From: Rubrobacter sp.
GTDB lineage: Bacteria; Actinomycetota; Rubrobacteria; Rubrobacterales; Rubrobacteraceae
Direction of reading: 5' to 3'
Assembly (NCBI GenBank): GCA_016781775.1
Contig: JADDPR010000101.1
Coordinates: 1 to 13,031, forward strand
DNA: 13,031 bases
Shown piece by piece: positions 4,807-12,893 of the stretch. How positions within the stretch are numbered: the stretch's first letter is position 1; every line of letters starts with the position of its first letter. The notes below the pieces were generated by a model. The model was not told where the DNA came from. It did not search any database and was given only the letters and a program-made list of their open reading frames with translations. The position numbers and the translations under genes are program-made.

Positions 4807-5386
4807 CCATCCTTTCCCCAAGCAAAAGCCCCCTAAGCTCCTGCTGCCCCTGGGAGCATAAAGAAGTAGTTCCGTTTTGTCAACCAAGGTGCATCTCGCA
4901 ACTATGTGCAAAAAGGCAACGGTTGTCGTGCCGTGGACGTGCGCCGCCAGAAGCACGGAGAATCGTCCACGAACCTGCTCAGCGCGTGCTCAGTGGAAGG
5001 CCATGCTCCCGCCCTGCGTTGTCGAAGTGAGATGCTAGCGGTATATGGAGGTGCGGCTACGCGAGCCGCTGAGACCCGCTTGCTCCGAAGTTGCTTCCCG
5101 TCGTGGGCCGAATCGGTGGGTCGAACGCATGCATATCGCCGCCGTCGGTCGAGGTTGGGCCAGGATTCGGCCGGCGCCCTCGAGGGCCTCCCACGGCTCC
5201 GTCAACTCGACCCGCTCTTTCCCCCCGGGAGAGGCGGGGGAAGCTACCTTGCCGTCTCGTGTCGAGGCAGGGCCTTTATCTTGGGAGACCCTACCTCGTT
5301 CGTGGGCGCCCCCGGCTCGGTGCTGTTTGAGGGTCGCCGACTAGCGTTTAGGGGTGGGGTTTGCAGGATGGGCTGCTACGCGGGTG

Positions 5387-6496
5387 TCAGCCCACGACCT
5401 CCGCTCCGGGGGAGGGTTGGAAGTCGTAGAAGGCGGGTTCCCTGAAGCGCTCGCCTTCGAACTTGCGGCGGGTGGAAGATTTGAGAGTTTCGGGGTCGGG
5501 GAGGAGGGCGATTGCGCAGCCCCCGAAGCCGCCGCCGGTGAGGCGGGCGCCCCACGAGCCATTCTCTCTCGCGGTCTCGACGAAGGCGTCGAGCTCGGGA
5601 GTGGAGATCTCGAAATCGTCGCGGAGCGAGGCGTGGGAAGCGTACATCAGCCCGCCGAGCCCGGCGAAATCCCCCTCGCGGAGCGCCTCGACAGCGCGGA
5701 GTACCCGCCCGTTCTCGGAGATTATGTGCCGGGCGCGCCGCAGCTCTTCGCCCGAAAGTTTTTCGAGGTCGCCCTCGTCGGCGTCCCGAAGCTCCTTGAC
5801 GCCGAGGGTCGATGCCGCAGCGGCGCACTGGCGGCGGCGCTCGTTGTACCCGGTCTCCCCGAGGCCCCGCTCGACCCGGGTGTCGCACACGAGGAGGGAG
5901 AGCCCCGCCGCCCGCGCGTCGAGCGGCACCTCCTCGGCATCCAGGGAGCGACAATCCACGAAGAGGGCCGAGCCCTCCGTACACAGCAGCGAGGCGTACT
6001 GGTCCATGATGCCGCTCTCGACCCCGACGAACTCGTTCTCGGCCCTGCGGCAGAAGACGGCAAGTTCCTTGCGGCTCGCCCCGAGCCCGAAGAGCGCGTC
6101 CAGGGCGAGCGCCGTGGCCGTCTCGATCGCCGCCGAGGACGAGAGGGCCGCCCCCCGCGGCACGTCCCCCGCGAAGGCCGCCCGGAAACCGGGCACGTCG
6201 TGGCCGGCCTCGCGAAGGGCCCAGAGGACCCCGCGCGGGTAGTCCGCCCAGACCCCCTCGCGATCCGTGGTAAGCCCGCGCAACTCATCGAAGTCCGTCG
6301 AGAAGAGCCCGCCCTCACCCCTTCCCGCAGCGACGGCGACGCGGCGTTCGATGGCGTACGGCAGGACGAAGCCGCCGTTGTAGTCGGTGTGCTCGCCAAT
6401 CAGGTTGACCCGGCCCGGCGCGCTCGCGACGATCTCCGGCGGCCCACCGAACCTCTCTGCGTAGGCGCGCGCGACCTTCTCCTCCATCTCCCTCAA
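5387..6496 (-). CDS. galK: Galactokinase
   Basis: GalK phosphorylates alpha-D-galactose with ATP to galactose-1-phosphate, the first committed Leloir step. It is a 369-residue cytoplasmic GHMP kinase with all key blocks: galactokinase signature GRVNLIGEHTDYNGG (28-42), ATP loop PRGAALSSSAAIE (113-125), catalytic aspartate in GIMDQYAS (D165), and C-terminal motif LTGGGFGGC (319-327). Length is close to the usual 380-390. The start is taken as TTG 6496, whose TTGA overlaps the galE stop by 4 bases like the other junctions of this operon; an ATG at 6487 is the alternative, but its ribosome site would lie too close. It is the last gene of the sugar operon, and I see no clear terminator behind it. 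Confidence 0.95.
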   Translation of the reverse strand: MREMEEKVARAYAERFGGPPEIVASAPGRVNLIGEHTDYNGGFVLPYAIERRVAVAAGRGEGGLFSTDFDELRGLTTDREGVWADYPRGVLWALREAGHDVPGFRAAFAGDVPRGAALSSSAAIETATALALDALFGLGASRKELAVFCRRAENEFVGVESGIMDQYASLLCTEGSALFVDCRSLDAEEVPLDARAAGLSLLVCDTRVERGLGETGYNERRRQCAAAASTLGVKELRDADEGDLEKLSGEELRRARHIISENGRVLRAVEALREGDFAGLGGLMYASHASLRDDFEISTPELDAFVETARENGSWGARLTGGGFGGCAIALLPDPETLKSSTRRKFEGERFREPAFYDFQPSPGAEVVG

Positions 6497-7487
6497 GCGG
6501 TGCCCCCTTCGTAGCCTCGGGGATGCTCGCGCATCCAGGCCCAGGAGTCGGAGATCATGGCCTCCAGGCTCGGCTTCTGGGGCCTCCAGCCGAGCTCGGC
6601 CCGGATCTTCTCGCTCGACGCGACCACGACCGCCGGGTCGCCAGCGCCCTCGGCGCCTCGAACGCGTCTATGGGTCGTCCCGTTACGCGGCGGGCGACTT
6701 CTACTACCTCACGTACCCAGAAGCCTGCGCCGTTGCCGAGGTTGTAGATGTGGTGCTCACCCGCAGGGGCGTCCCCGGCGGCCTCCAGGGCCAAAGGGTG
6801 GGCGCGGCCCAGGTCCTCGACGTGGATGTAGTCGCGGATAGCGGCGCCGTCGGCCGTCGGGTAGTCCGTCCCGAAGATCTTTACGGACGAGCCTCCGAGG
6901 GCGGCCTCGAGGACGAGCGGGATGAGGTGCGTCTCCGGCTCGTGATCCTCTCCGAGGGGGCCGCTCGCCCCCGCGACGTTGAAGTAGCGCAGGCTCGTCG
7001 CCTGCAGGCCGTGCGCACAGGCGAAGGACCCGATCAGGCCGTCCGCCGCGAGCTTGGAGCCTCCATAGGGTTTGGTCGGCAGGGTCGGGGCCGTCTCGGG
7101 AATGGGGACCTCCTCGGGCTCGCCATATACCGCGGCGGTCGAGGAGAAGACGAGGCGAGGAACCGCCGACTCACGCATGGCTTCGGGCAGGTTCAAAGTC
7201 CCCACGACGTTGGTTCGGTAGTACGCCCCCGGCTTCTCGACCGACTCTCCCACCAGCGAGCGCGCCGCGAAGTGGAGCACGCCGTCGTAACCCCCGGCGC
7301 CGAGGGTTCTCGCCAACCCTTCGGCGTCGAGCAGATCCAACTCGACGAACGAGGCGCCGTCGGGCACGGCGCTCTCGTGGCCTTTGGAGAGGTCGTCGAG
7401 GACCGTGACCTCGTGGCCGCGGCGCACGAGCTGCAGGGCGACGATGCTGCCTATGTAGCCCGCGCCGCCGGTGACGTGGAGCTTCAC
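6493..7487 (-). pseudogene. galE: UDP-glucose 4-epimerase, frameshifted near 6647
   Basis: GalE interconverts UDP-galactose and UDP-glucose with bound NAD. From GTG 7487 it shows the Rossmann loop VTGGAGYIGS (5-14), HFAARSLVGES (72-82), catalytic FSSTAAVYGE (114-123) and the YxxxK pair PYGGSK (Y141, K145), then RYFNVAGA (167-174). After about residue 280 the frame turns into arginine-rich nonsense ending at 6555. In the neighbouring frame the family tail continues: AGDPAVVVASSEKIRAELGW, then WRPQKPSLEAMISDSWAWM, stopping at 6493. Total length from start to true stop is 995 bases, one short of a multiple of three, so one base is missing near 6640-6652. Corrected, it is about 331 residues, normal for GalE. 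Its GTG overlaps the M24 gene stop and its stop overlaps galK. Sequencing error and real mutation cannot be told apart here. Confidence 0.9.
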
Positions 7488-8494
7488 CGGCAGATCACCT
7501 CGGGGCCGTCCTCCGTGAGGACGAAGGTCTCCTCTGCTTTAGCGCCGGGCAGGGAGGGGTTCCAGGCGAAGGCCATGCCGGGCTTTATCTCCTGCCGGGT
7601 CCTGTTGGTCGCGACGACCTCGCGCGTGGCGTAGCCGGCCATCCCGCCCTGGTGGTGAGATCTCCACTCGTAAGGAAAGCCGGCCTCGGCGTAGAAGCTG
7701 CGGCAATCCGTGAAGGCATCGGCTAGGGTCCGACCGGGACGGGTCGCCTCCTCCCTCATGCGGCGCAGGATCTCCGCGCAGGCCGCCTGGCGTCGGACAT
7801 GCTCCTGGTCTGGCTCTTCGAGTTGCACGAAGTGGGTGAGGCTGACGTAGAGGCCGCCCATCTCCGCGCAAACAACGAGCATCACCCGGCGCTCGATGGG
7901 GTTCCCCTTGGGAATGGGGTGGCGGTAGCTCGCGATCCGCTCGTCGGCGGCGACGAGGACTACGTCGCCGGCCAGCCCACGCCGCCGGCAGGAGCACAAG
8001 AGCTCGGCCGCGGCCTCCACTTCGCTCATCCCCGGGGTTACCTTGCCCGCCGCCTCCGCCATCGCAGCGGCGGTCTCGGCCCCGGCGCGGCGGTAGAGCT
8101 CGATCGCGTCGGCGTCCAGCACGTGGCGAAGCGGCGCCACCGCGTCCGAGACGTCGCGGGCGCCACGGAAGGGATGGTCCGCGCCCAGGACCACGTTTCC
8201 TGCAAGCTCTCGGATCGTCGCCTCCGGATCCTGGTGCCAGGGGTACATGGCGACTTCGAGGCCCACCCCCTCCTCGTCGCGCATCCGCGCGGCCTCGATG
8301 TTGTCCGCAACGACGTACGCGGCGTCCGTCGTGACGAGCACGGACGCGACCCCGAGCGGCGAGGAGCGGTCGACGCGGTTGTCGGCGCCGTTCGTGTACC
8401 ACGCAAAGTTCGCCGGGCGCCGGAGCAGGACGGCGCCGACGCCGAGCCCCTCCATCAGCCCCCGGAGCTTCTCGCTCCTGGTTTCCCGGCTCAC
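7484..8494 (-). CDS. Peptidase M24-like (creatinase/aminopeptidase fold) protein
   Basis: A 336-residue protein with the two-domain layout of Xaa-Pro peptidases and creatinase. The N-terminal domain contains RRPANFAWYTNGADNRVD (25-42). The C-terminal pita-bread domain starts near 130 (IELYRRAGAETAAAMAEAAG) and contains RHPIPKGNPIERRVMLV, SHHQGGMAGYATRE (279-292), KPGMAFAWNPSLPGAKAEET and a final VLTEDGPEVI. Metallopeptidases bind two metals through two Asp, one His and two Glu. The segment that should hold the two Asp reads CAEMGGLYVSLTHF (209-222) with neither; H281 and E321/E322 remain. It is therefore probably not a metallopeptidase; creatinase is a known metal-free relative. It starts with GTG, overlapping the galT stop by 4 bases, and ends overlapping galE, so it is firmly part of the Leloir operon. 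Its role there is unknown. Confidence 0.75.
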   Translation of the reverse strand: MSRETRSEKLRGLMEGLGVGAVLLRRPANFAWYTNGADNRVDRSSPLGVASVLVTTDAAYVVADNIEAARMRDEEGVGLEVAMYPWHQDPEATIRELAGNVVLGADHPFRGARDVSDAVAPLRHVLDADAIELYRRAGAETAAAMAEAAGKVTPGMSEVEAAAELLCSCRRRGLAGDVVLVAADERIASYRHPIPKGNPIERRVMLVVCAEMGGLYVSLTHFVQLEEPDQEHVRRQAACAEILRRMREEATRPGRTLADAFTDCRSFYAEAGFPYEWRSHHQGGMAGYATREVVATNRTRQEIKPGMAFAWNPSLPGAKAEETFVLTEDGPEVICR

Positions 8495-9486
8495 CCCACG
8501 CCCCCTAGGGCCCGTTCGATCGCCTCCCGCAGCGTGGAAGCCGTGGCTTCGGGGAGCGCGTCCACGATAAAGGCCCCCGCCCCCGTCTCGCTGCCGGCGA
8601 GGTATTTGAGCTTCTCGGCGGTGCGGTTCGGCGGATAGAACTCGACGTGGAAGTGGGCAACACCTTCGTGGTTTTCGCCGTCCGTCGGGGCCTGGTGCAT
8701 CGCCATCATGTACGGCAGCGAGAAACCGAAGAGGGCATCGTAGCCGACGAGGAGCTTCTTGAGGGCGTGGGCGAGATCCCCCTTCTCCTCCCCCGAGAGG
8801 TCGGCAATGGAGGGCACGCAGCGCTTGGAGTAGAGGTGCAACTCGTAGGGGTAGTGGGCGTAGAAGGGGACGAAGGCGGCGAAGTGCTCGCTCTTGTGGA
8901 GCATCCGGCGGCCGTCAGAGACCTCCTGGGCCAGGACGTCGCAGTGGAGGCAGCTACCGTCCTTCTCCTTGTAACTGTTCGCCGCTTCCAGCTCCTTCCT
9001 CGGGCGCGGGGGAACGAAGGGGTAGCCGTAGATCTGCCCGTGCGGGTGGTGGAGCGTTACCCCTATGGCCTCGCCCTTGTTCTCGAAGATAAACACGTAC
9101 TCGACGTCCTCGCGGGCGCCGAGTTCGGCGTAGCGATCGGCCCACACCTCGACGAGATTTCGGATGCGCCGCTCCGTCATGCCGGCGAGGGTCGCTCCGT
9201 GGTCCTCCGCGTAGAGCACGACCTCGGCCACCCCCCGCCCAGGCACCGTCGGCGTCAGGGCGCTGCCGGGCTCCTCGGGCTCCGGCGCGTCGGGGACGAA
9301 GGAGGGGAACTTGTTCTCGAAGACGACGATGTCGTACGACTCGCGCGGCACCTCGGTCGGGAAGCCCCCGGGCTTCGTCGGGTCGAGGGGGCAGTACTCG
9401 GCGGGCGGGAGGAAGGTACGGTCCTGGCGGTGTGTGGCGTAGGCGACCCACTCCCCGAGCGTCGGGTCCCAGCGCAGCTCGTTCAT
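8491..9486 (-). CDS. galT: Galactose-1-phosphate uridylyltransferase
   Basis: GalT transfers UMP from UDP-glucose to galactose-1-phosphate through a UMP-histidine intermediate, giving UDP-galactose for GalE. The 331-residue protein shows RWDPTLGEWVAYATHRQDR (5-23), the EN region YDIVVFENKFPSF (51-63), a histidine in YAEDHGATLAGM (H96), and the active site LHHPHGQIYGYPF (145-157) with nucleophile H149. Further on are GSCLHCDVL (177-185), FAAFVPFYAHYPYELHLYSK, and near the end GVAHFHVEFYPPNR. In E. coli GalT zinc is held by two Cys and two His; here the first pair reads YCPLDP, with C32 but Asp at the second place. ATG 9486 lies in ATGA with the stop of the small protein upstream, implying coupled translation. 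Cytoplasmic. Confidence 0.93.
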   Translation of the reverse strand: MNELRWDPTLGEWVAYATHRQDRTFLPPAEYCPLDPTKPGGFPTEVPRESYDIVVFENKFPSFVPDAPEPEEPGSALTPTVPGRGVAEVVLYAEDHGATLAGMTERRIRNLVEVWADRYAELGAREDVEYVFIFENKGEAIGVTLHHPHGQIYGYPFVPPRPRKELEAANSYKEKDGSCLHCDVLAQEVSDGRRMLHKSEHFAAFVPFYAHYPYELHLYSKRCVPSIADLSGEEKGDLAHALKKLLVGYDALFGFSLPYMMAMHQAPTDGENHEGVAHFHVEFYPPNRTAEKLKYLAGSETGAGAFIVDALPEATASTLREAIERALGGVG

Positions 9487-9659
9487 CCCGCGCCTTCCTC
9501 TTCGGATGCGGCCTCGTCCTCTTCGAAGGTGTAGAAGATGATGTAGCGGCCGTCGTCCTTCTCCTCGCGTTCCTTCTTGAAGGCAACCGCGTCATGAGTG
9601 GGGAGACTTTGCTCCCTGCCCGTGCGTTCCCTCCCAGAAGGTTCCTGAGAACGGTCCAA
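9483..9659 (-). CDS. 58-residue acidic small protein coupled to galT
   Basis: From TTG 9659, preceded by GGAGGG with 6 bases spacing, a 58-residue protein is encoded. The middle is basic then aromatic (AFKKEREEKDDGRYIIFYTF, 26-45), and the tail is very acidic (EEDEAASEEEGAG). The DGRYIIFYTF block looks like a beta strand with an arginine-tyrosine pattern. It starts 14 bases after the glycosidase stop, and its own TGA overlaps the galT ATG (ATGA). No in-frame ATG or GTG exists, so the TTG with its good ribosome site decides the start. It has no signal peptide. I do not recognise it; a role as a translational coupler or GalT partner is only a guess from position. Confidence 0.55.
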   Translation of the reverse strand: MDRSQEPSGRERTGREQSLPTHDAVAFKKEREEKDDGRYIIFYTFEEDEAASEEEGAG

Positions 9660-9673
9660 CGCGCTCCCTCCGT

Positions 9674-12005
9674 TTATGGCGTGTATACCCGGAAATAGTC
9701 GAACTCGCTCGTCGCGGAGGGATCGTTCGGGTCCCTCTTGCCGTGCGAGATCAGGCCGATCCGGGGATCGGTGCCCGCCGGCAGGGTCCACGTCCCGCCC
9801 CGGACCCAGGTCTGCCCGTCGCGGCTGGTGTCCGCCCGGAACTCGTGCTTGCCGTTCTGCTGGTCCACGCGGTGGGCGAGCCTGAGCCAGGTCGTGTCGG
9901 CGGGCGGCCCCACGAGCATGCCGCCGTAGGAGAGCCGGCCCATGTCGTAGGGCATCTCCTTGCCGAACTCCGTCTGGCGGGTGTTCCAGATCGCGACGTG
10001 CGAGAGCCTGACGAAGTGGTCGTCGCCCAGGTAGGCGACGAGACCGCCCTGCTGGAAGTTCCGCACCGTCTCGACCCCGAGGTCTACCGTGAGCTTCGTC
10101 TCGACGACGTACTCCCCCTGTGGCGCATCGCGCAGCAGCACCGAGGCGTCGTTGCCCGGCCCGGTGATGTCCGCGAGCTCCACCGGCCAGCGGTAGGCGC
10201 CGCCGATCTCCTGGGCGTCCGGATCGCGGCGGTCCTGAGCCCAGGACCAGGCGGCATCGAGGGTTCCGTCGTCGAACTCGTCGCTGTGCTGGGACGACGG
10301 GCTCCCGACCCCCGGCGTCGGGGCGACGGCCGTGTTCGGGACGTAGAGCCCCGCCGCGGCGAAGTTGTCGACCTCCGCGCCCCGGCCGCGCGAGGCGAAG
10401 CCCGCAGCGCCCGTGCCCAACTGGGCGGGAAGGGTACGACGGGCGACGGCATACGGGTCGTTGAGCCGTGCGTCAGTGACCTCGACGGAGATGGACGAGC
10501 CGCGCACCTCGGCCGCCACGTTGTGCCACCCGTCGAAGGCGAACCCGACCGGCAGCGGCGTGGCCTGACGGGAGTTCCGGCCGTCCACGACGACCTCGGT
10601 GACGAGGGCGTTGGCACGCCGGTCGAGCCAGCGACCGCGTGGTTGTCCGGGTTCTTGTAGCGGACGACGCCCACCGCCGAGGCGTCCGTACCCAGGCGCA
10701 CGTCGCCCTCGACGCGGGCGTCGTCGGGAGGCTCCGTCCGGTGGATCAGCAATCCACAGCTGGAACCGGAAGAGAACCGGCGGGCGAAACCACCGGCGTC
10801 GTTCTCCCGCGCGAGGGTCCACCTGCCGCCGACCTGCCTCCACTGCGGCCCAACGGCGGTGCCGGCGTTGAAAGAGTCCTCGGCAACGGCGCTCGTGACC
10901 GGCGCCCGCTCGGCGGTCTCGGAGGCCCAGGCTCCTCCCCGGACGGTCGGCCAGCCGTCCAGCCAGTCTAGCCGGTCGATAAGAATGGGCCGCTCGTTGA
11001 TCCCATCCATCCCGTCGAGGTAGGGATCGGCCCGGTCTATGGCGTGGTAGACGAAGAAGTCCTCGCCAGAGAGGTCGGTGACGACGGCGTTGTGGCCCGT
11101 CCCGATCCACTTGTTGCCGTTCGGCGTGACGACGATGGAGCCGCCAACGCGGGACTCCGTCATCGACTGGCCCTCGCGGTCGCAGAAAGGCCCCTTCGGG
11201 CTTTTCGATCGCCCTACATAGACGCTGTAGCCCGTCGTCGGACCGGCGCAGCAGTTCGCCGAGGAGCCGAAGAGGTGGTAGTAGCCGTCGCGCTCGACGA
11301 CGTAGGCGCCCTCGTAGCGGTTGTCTATGGCGACCATCGTCGGCTCCCCGACAGGGCGCTTCCCGTCGGATGAGAGCTCGGTGACGAAGATGCCGCCGTA
11401 GTAGGAACCGTAGTAGAGATAGCGCTTGCCGTCCCCGTCGGTGAACTCTTTGGGGTCGAAGTTCCACTTGAAGTTGTCCCCGGGACCGACTCGGGCAGGC
11501 TCGACCACCGGCCTGCCCGAGTCGGTCCACGGGCCCGTGGGCGTAGGCGCGGTGGCGACGCCGACGGCGTTGTCCCCCCGGTCCGGGGTGATGGTGGTCT
11601 CCGTGACGACGTAGTACATGTAGCACTTGCCGTTCAGGTAGCGGATGTCCGGGGCCCAGATCCCGGCGTCCGGGGCGGCCCACGCCGAGCGGTTCGAGGC
11701 GTCGAACGCGTCGCCGACGTACTCCCAGTCGACGAGGTTCGTGGAGCGGGCCATGGGGATTGTGTGGAATCTGCCCTCGCCCTCCCGAAGCGGGTCGCTG
11801 GTCCCGTAGGAGTACCAGTAGCCGTCCTTGGCCTTGACGATCGAGGGATCCGCGAACGTGTCCGCGAAGCCCTTGGAGACGGGGGTCGTGTACGTTCCGG
11901 CCGCCTCCTGCCCCGTCCCGCCGCCGAGGTCAGCAGCAGGCAGACAAGGAGCGCGACGCTCAGGACGGCGAGTCGGGCAGCGGAGTGTTTCGCGGCATCG
12001 GTCAA
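9674..12005 (-). pseudogene. Secreted GH43 glycoside hydrolase with two beta-sandwich domains, two frameshifts
   Basis: GH43 enzymes are inverting arabinanases, arabinofuranosidases, xylosidases and galactanases with a five-bladed propeller. TTG 12005 (AAGGGG upstream, 4 bases after the permease stop) starts a signal peptide with core LAVLSVALLVCLLLTSAA. A one-base loss near 11910-11935 then moves to the main frame. The propeller shows the base Asp in FADPSIVKAKDGYWYSYGTS (codon 11848-11850), WAPDIRYLNGKCYMYYV, the modulating Asp in WNFDPKEF (11455-11457), the acid Glu in NRYEGAYVV (11311-11313) and VGGSIVVTPNGNKWIGTGHN. A LamG/CBM66-like domain begins at EDSFNAGTAVGPQW. A second one-base loss near 10625-10630 joins NHAVAG to LDRRANALVTEVVVDGR. 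A C-terminal DUF1349/GH43_C2-like domain (SDEFDDGTLDAAWSW to FDYFRVYTP) ends at 9674. Corrected length is about 777 residues. The bond cleaved is uncertain; arabinose release from an arabinan or arabinogalactan is the best guess. Confidence 0.82.
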
Positions 12006-12009
12006 GTCT

Positions 12010-12891
12010 TTACCCCTTCAGACCGCTCCGGGAGACGCCCTCGATGATGTAGCGCTGGGCTACGAAAAAGAGGATCAAGACGGGCAGACTGGCGATGACG
12101 CCGCCGGCCATGATCACGGCGTAGTTCGTGTTGTAGGAGCCCTGGAGAAGGAAGAGCCCCGGCGGGATGGTCTGGCTCTCCGGGTTGAAGAGCACGTAGA
12201 CCGGCCACAAGAAGTCGTTCCAGTTTGTGAGGAAGCTCAGGACGGCGAGCGTCGCCAGGGCGGGCTTCGAGAGCGGCAGGATAATGCGGTAAAAGATCTG
12301 GAGCCTGTTCGCCCCATCTATAAGCGCGGCCTCTTCGAGCTCCCTGGGGAGCGAGAGGAAAAACTGGCGCATAAAGAACACCCCGAAGGCACCGGCGGCC
12401 CCCGGGACCATGACGGCGAAGATCGTGTCCAGCCAGCCGAAGGCGTCCACGATCAGGTAGTTCCCGATAAGGAAGACGAAGTTGGGGATGAACAGCGTGG
12501 CGATGATGAGCGCGAAGATTATCCTCTTTCCGGGGAAGCTCATCCGGGCCAGGGCGTAGGCCGCCATCGAGGCCGTGACGAGCACGATCAGCGTGTGGCC
12601 GGTGGCGGCGATCATGCTGTTCATGAACCACCGGAGGACCGGGGTCTGAGAGCTGGTGTTGAAGACGGTCCCGTAGCCCTCGGTCGAGAAGGTGCGCGGG
12701 ATCCAGCTCGGCGGCATCTGGGTGGTCTCGGGGTTGGGCTTGAAGGAGGTTGAAAGCATCCACACGAGCGGCCCGACGAAGACGAGCGTCAGCAGGATCA
12801 AGAACGCGTACGGCAGGAGCATCTTGACGGTCTCGCCTAGGCCTCTGCCCGCTTTCGGGGACGTCCCGGACCTCGAGTTAGCCTGGGCCAT
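12010..12891 (-). CDS. Carbohydrate ABC transporter permease, CUT1 (MalG-type)
   Basis: This is the second membrane subunit of a binding-protein-dependent sugar importer of the CUT1 family. Its 293 residues have six hydrophobic segments, the first at 24-46 (LLPYAFLILLTLVFVGPLVW), then around 92-112, 124-147, 155-175, 212-232 and 262-279. The cytoplasmic EAA loop that contacts the ATPase is present: EEAALIDGANRLQIFYRIIL (186-205), followed by PLSKPAL. The N-terminus is polar with the WMLSTSFKPNPE block typical of MalG-type subunits, and the C-terminus LKG is typical too. ATG 12891 comes 2 bases after the stop of the preceding permease, with GGAGG inside that gene's last codons. The glycosidase gene follows after 4 bases. 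The substrate is probably the glycosidase product; the ATPase and binding protein are not in the window. Confidence 0.93.
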   Translation of the reverse strand: MAQANSRSGTSPKAGRGLGETVKMLLPYAFLILLTLVFVGPLVWMLSTSFKPNPETTQMPPSWIPRTFSTEGYGTVFNTSSQTPVLRWFMNSMIAATGHTLIVLVTASMAAYALARMSFPGKRIIFALIIATLFIPNFVFLIGNYLIVDAFGWLDTIFAVMVPGAAGAFGVFFMRQFFLSLPRELEEAALIDGANRLQIFYRIILPLSKPALATLAVLSFLTNWNDFLWPVYVLFNPESQTIPPGLFLLQGSYNTNYAVIMAGGVIASLPVLILFFVAQRYIIEGVSRSGLKG

Positions 12892-12893
12892 CC

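Larger units (their letters stand above)
4556..5386. other. 831-base stretch without a convincing gene, rich in inverted repeats
   Basis: Several frames are open here, but none has protein-like composition or a recognisable motif, and none has a good ribosome site. The stretch contains the leader of the SRPBCC gene, a 96-base inverted-repeat element (4571-4666), two further perfect inverted repeats (4680-4714, 4768-4806), a 12-base palindrome GCCCTCGAGGGC near 5176-5187 and weak hairpins downstream of galK such as 5217-5243. I see no T-run that would make a proper terminator for the galK operon. Confidence 0.55.

Noticed and set aside
4554..5030. Possible 158-residue protein in the gene-free stretch, and a 120-residue frame on the other strand (4594-4956)
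   Set aside because: No motif, no ribosome site, cysteine/arginine-rich composition, and both run through perfect inverted repeats.
5217..5243. Terminator of the galK operon
   Set aside because: The stem is 8 bp with a wobble pair, has no T-run in the minus direction, and lies about 145 bases beyond galK.
4906..5445. Possible 179-residue plus-strand protein
   Set aside because: Low-complexity arginine/glycine-rich translation overlapping the galK end; no protein-like pattern.
5354..6514. Plus-strand open frame of 386 codons opposite galK
   Set aside because: It is the complement of galK, whose motifs are unambiguous. Similar antisense frames opposite galE, the M24 gene, galT, GH43 and the permease were dropped for the same reason.
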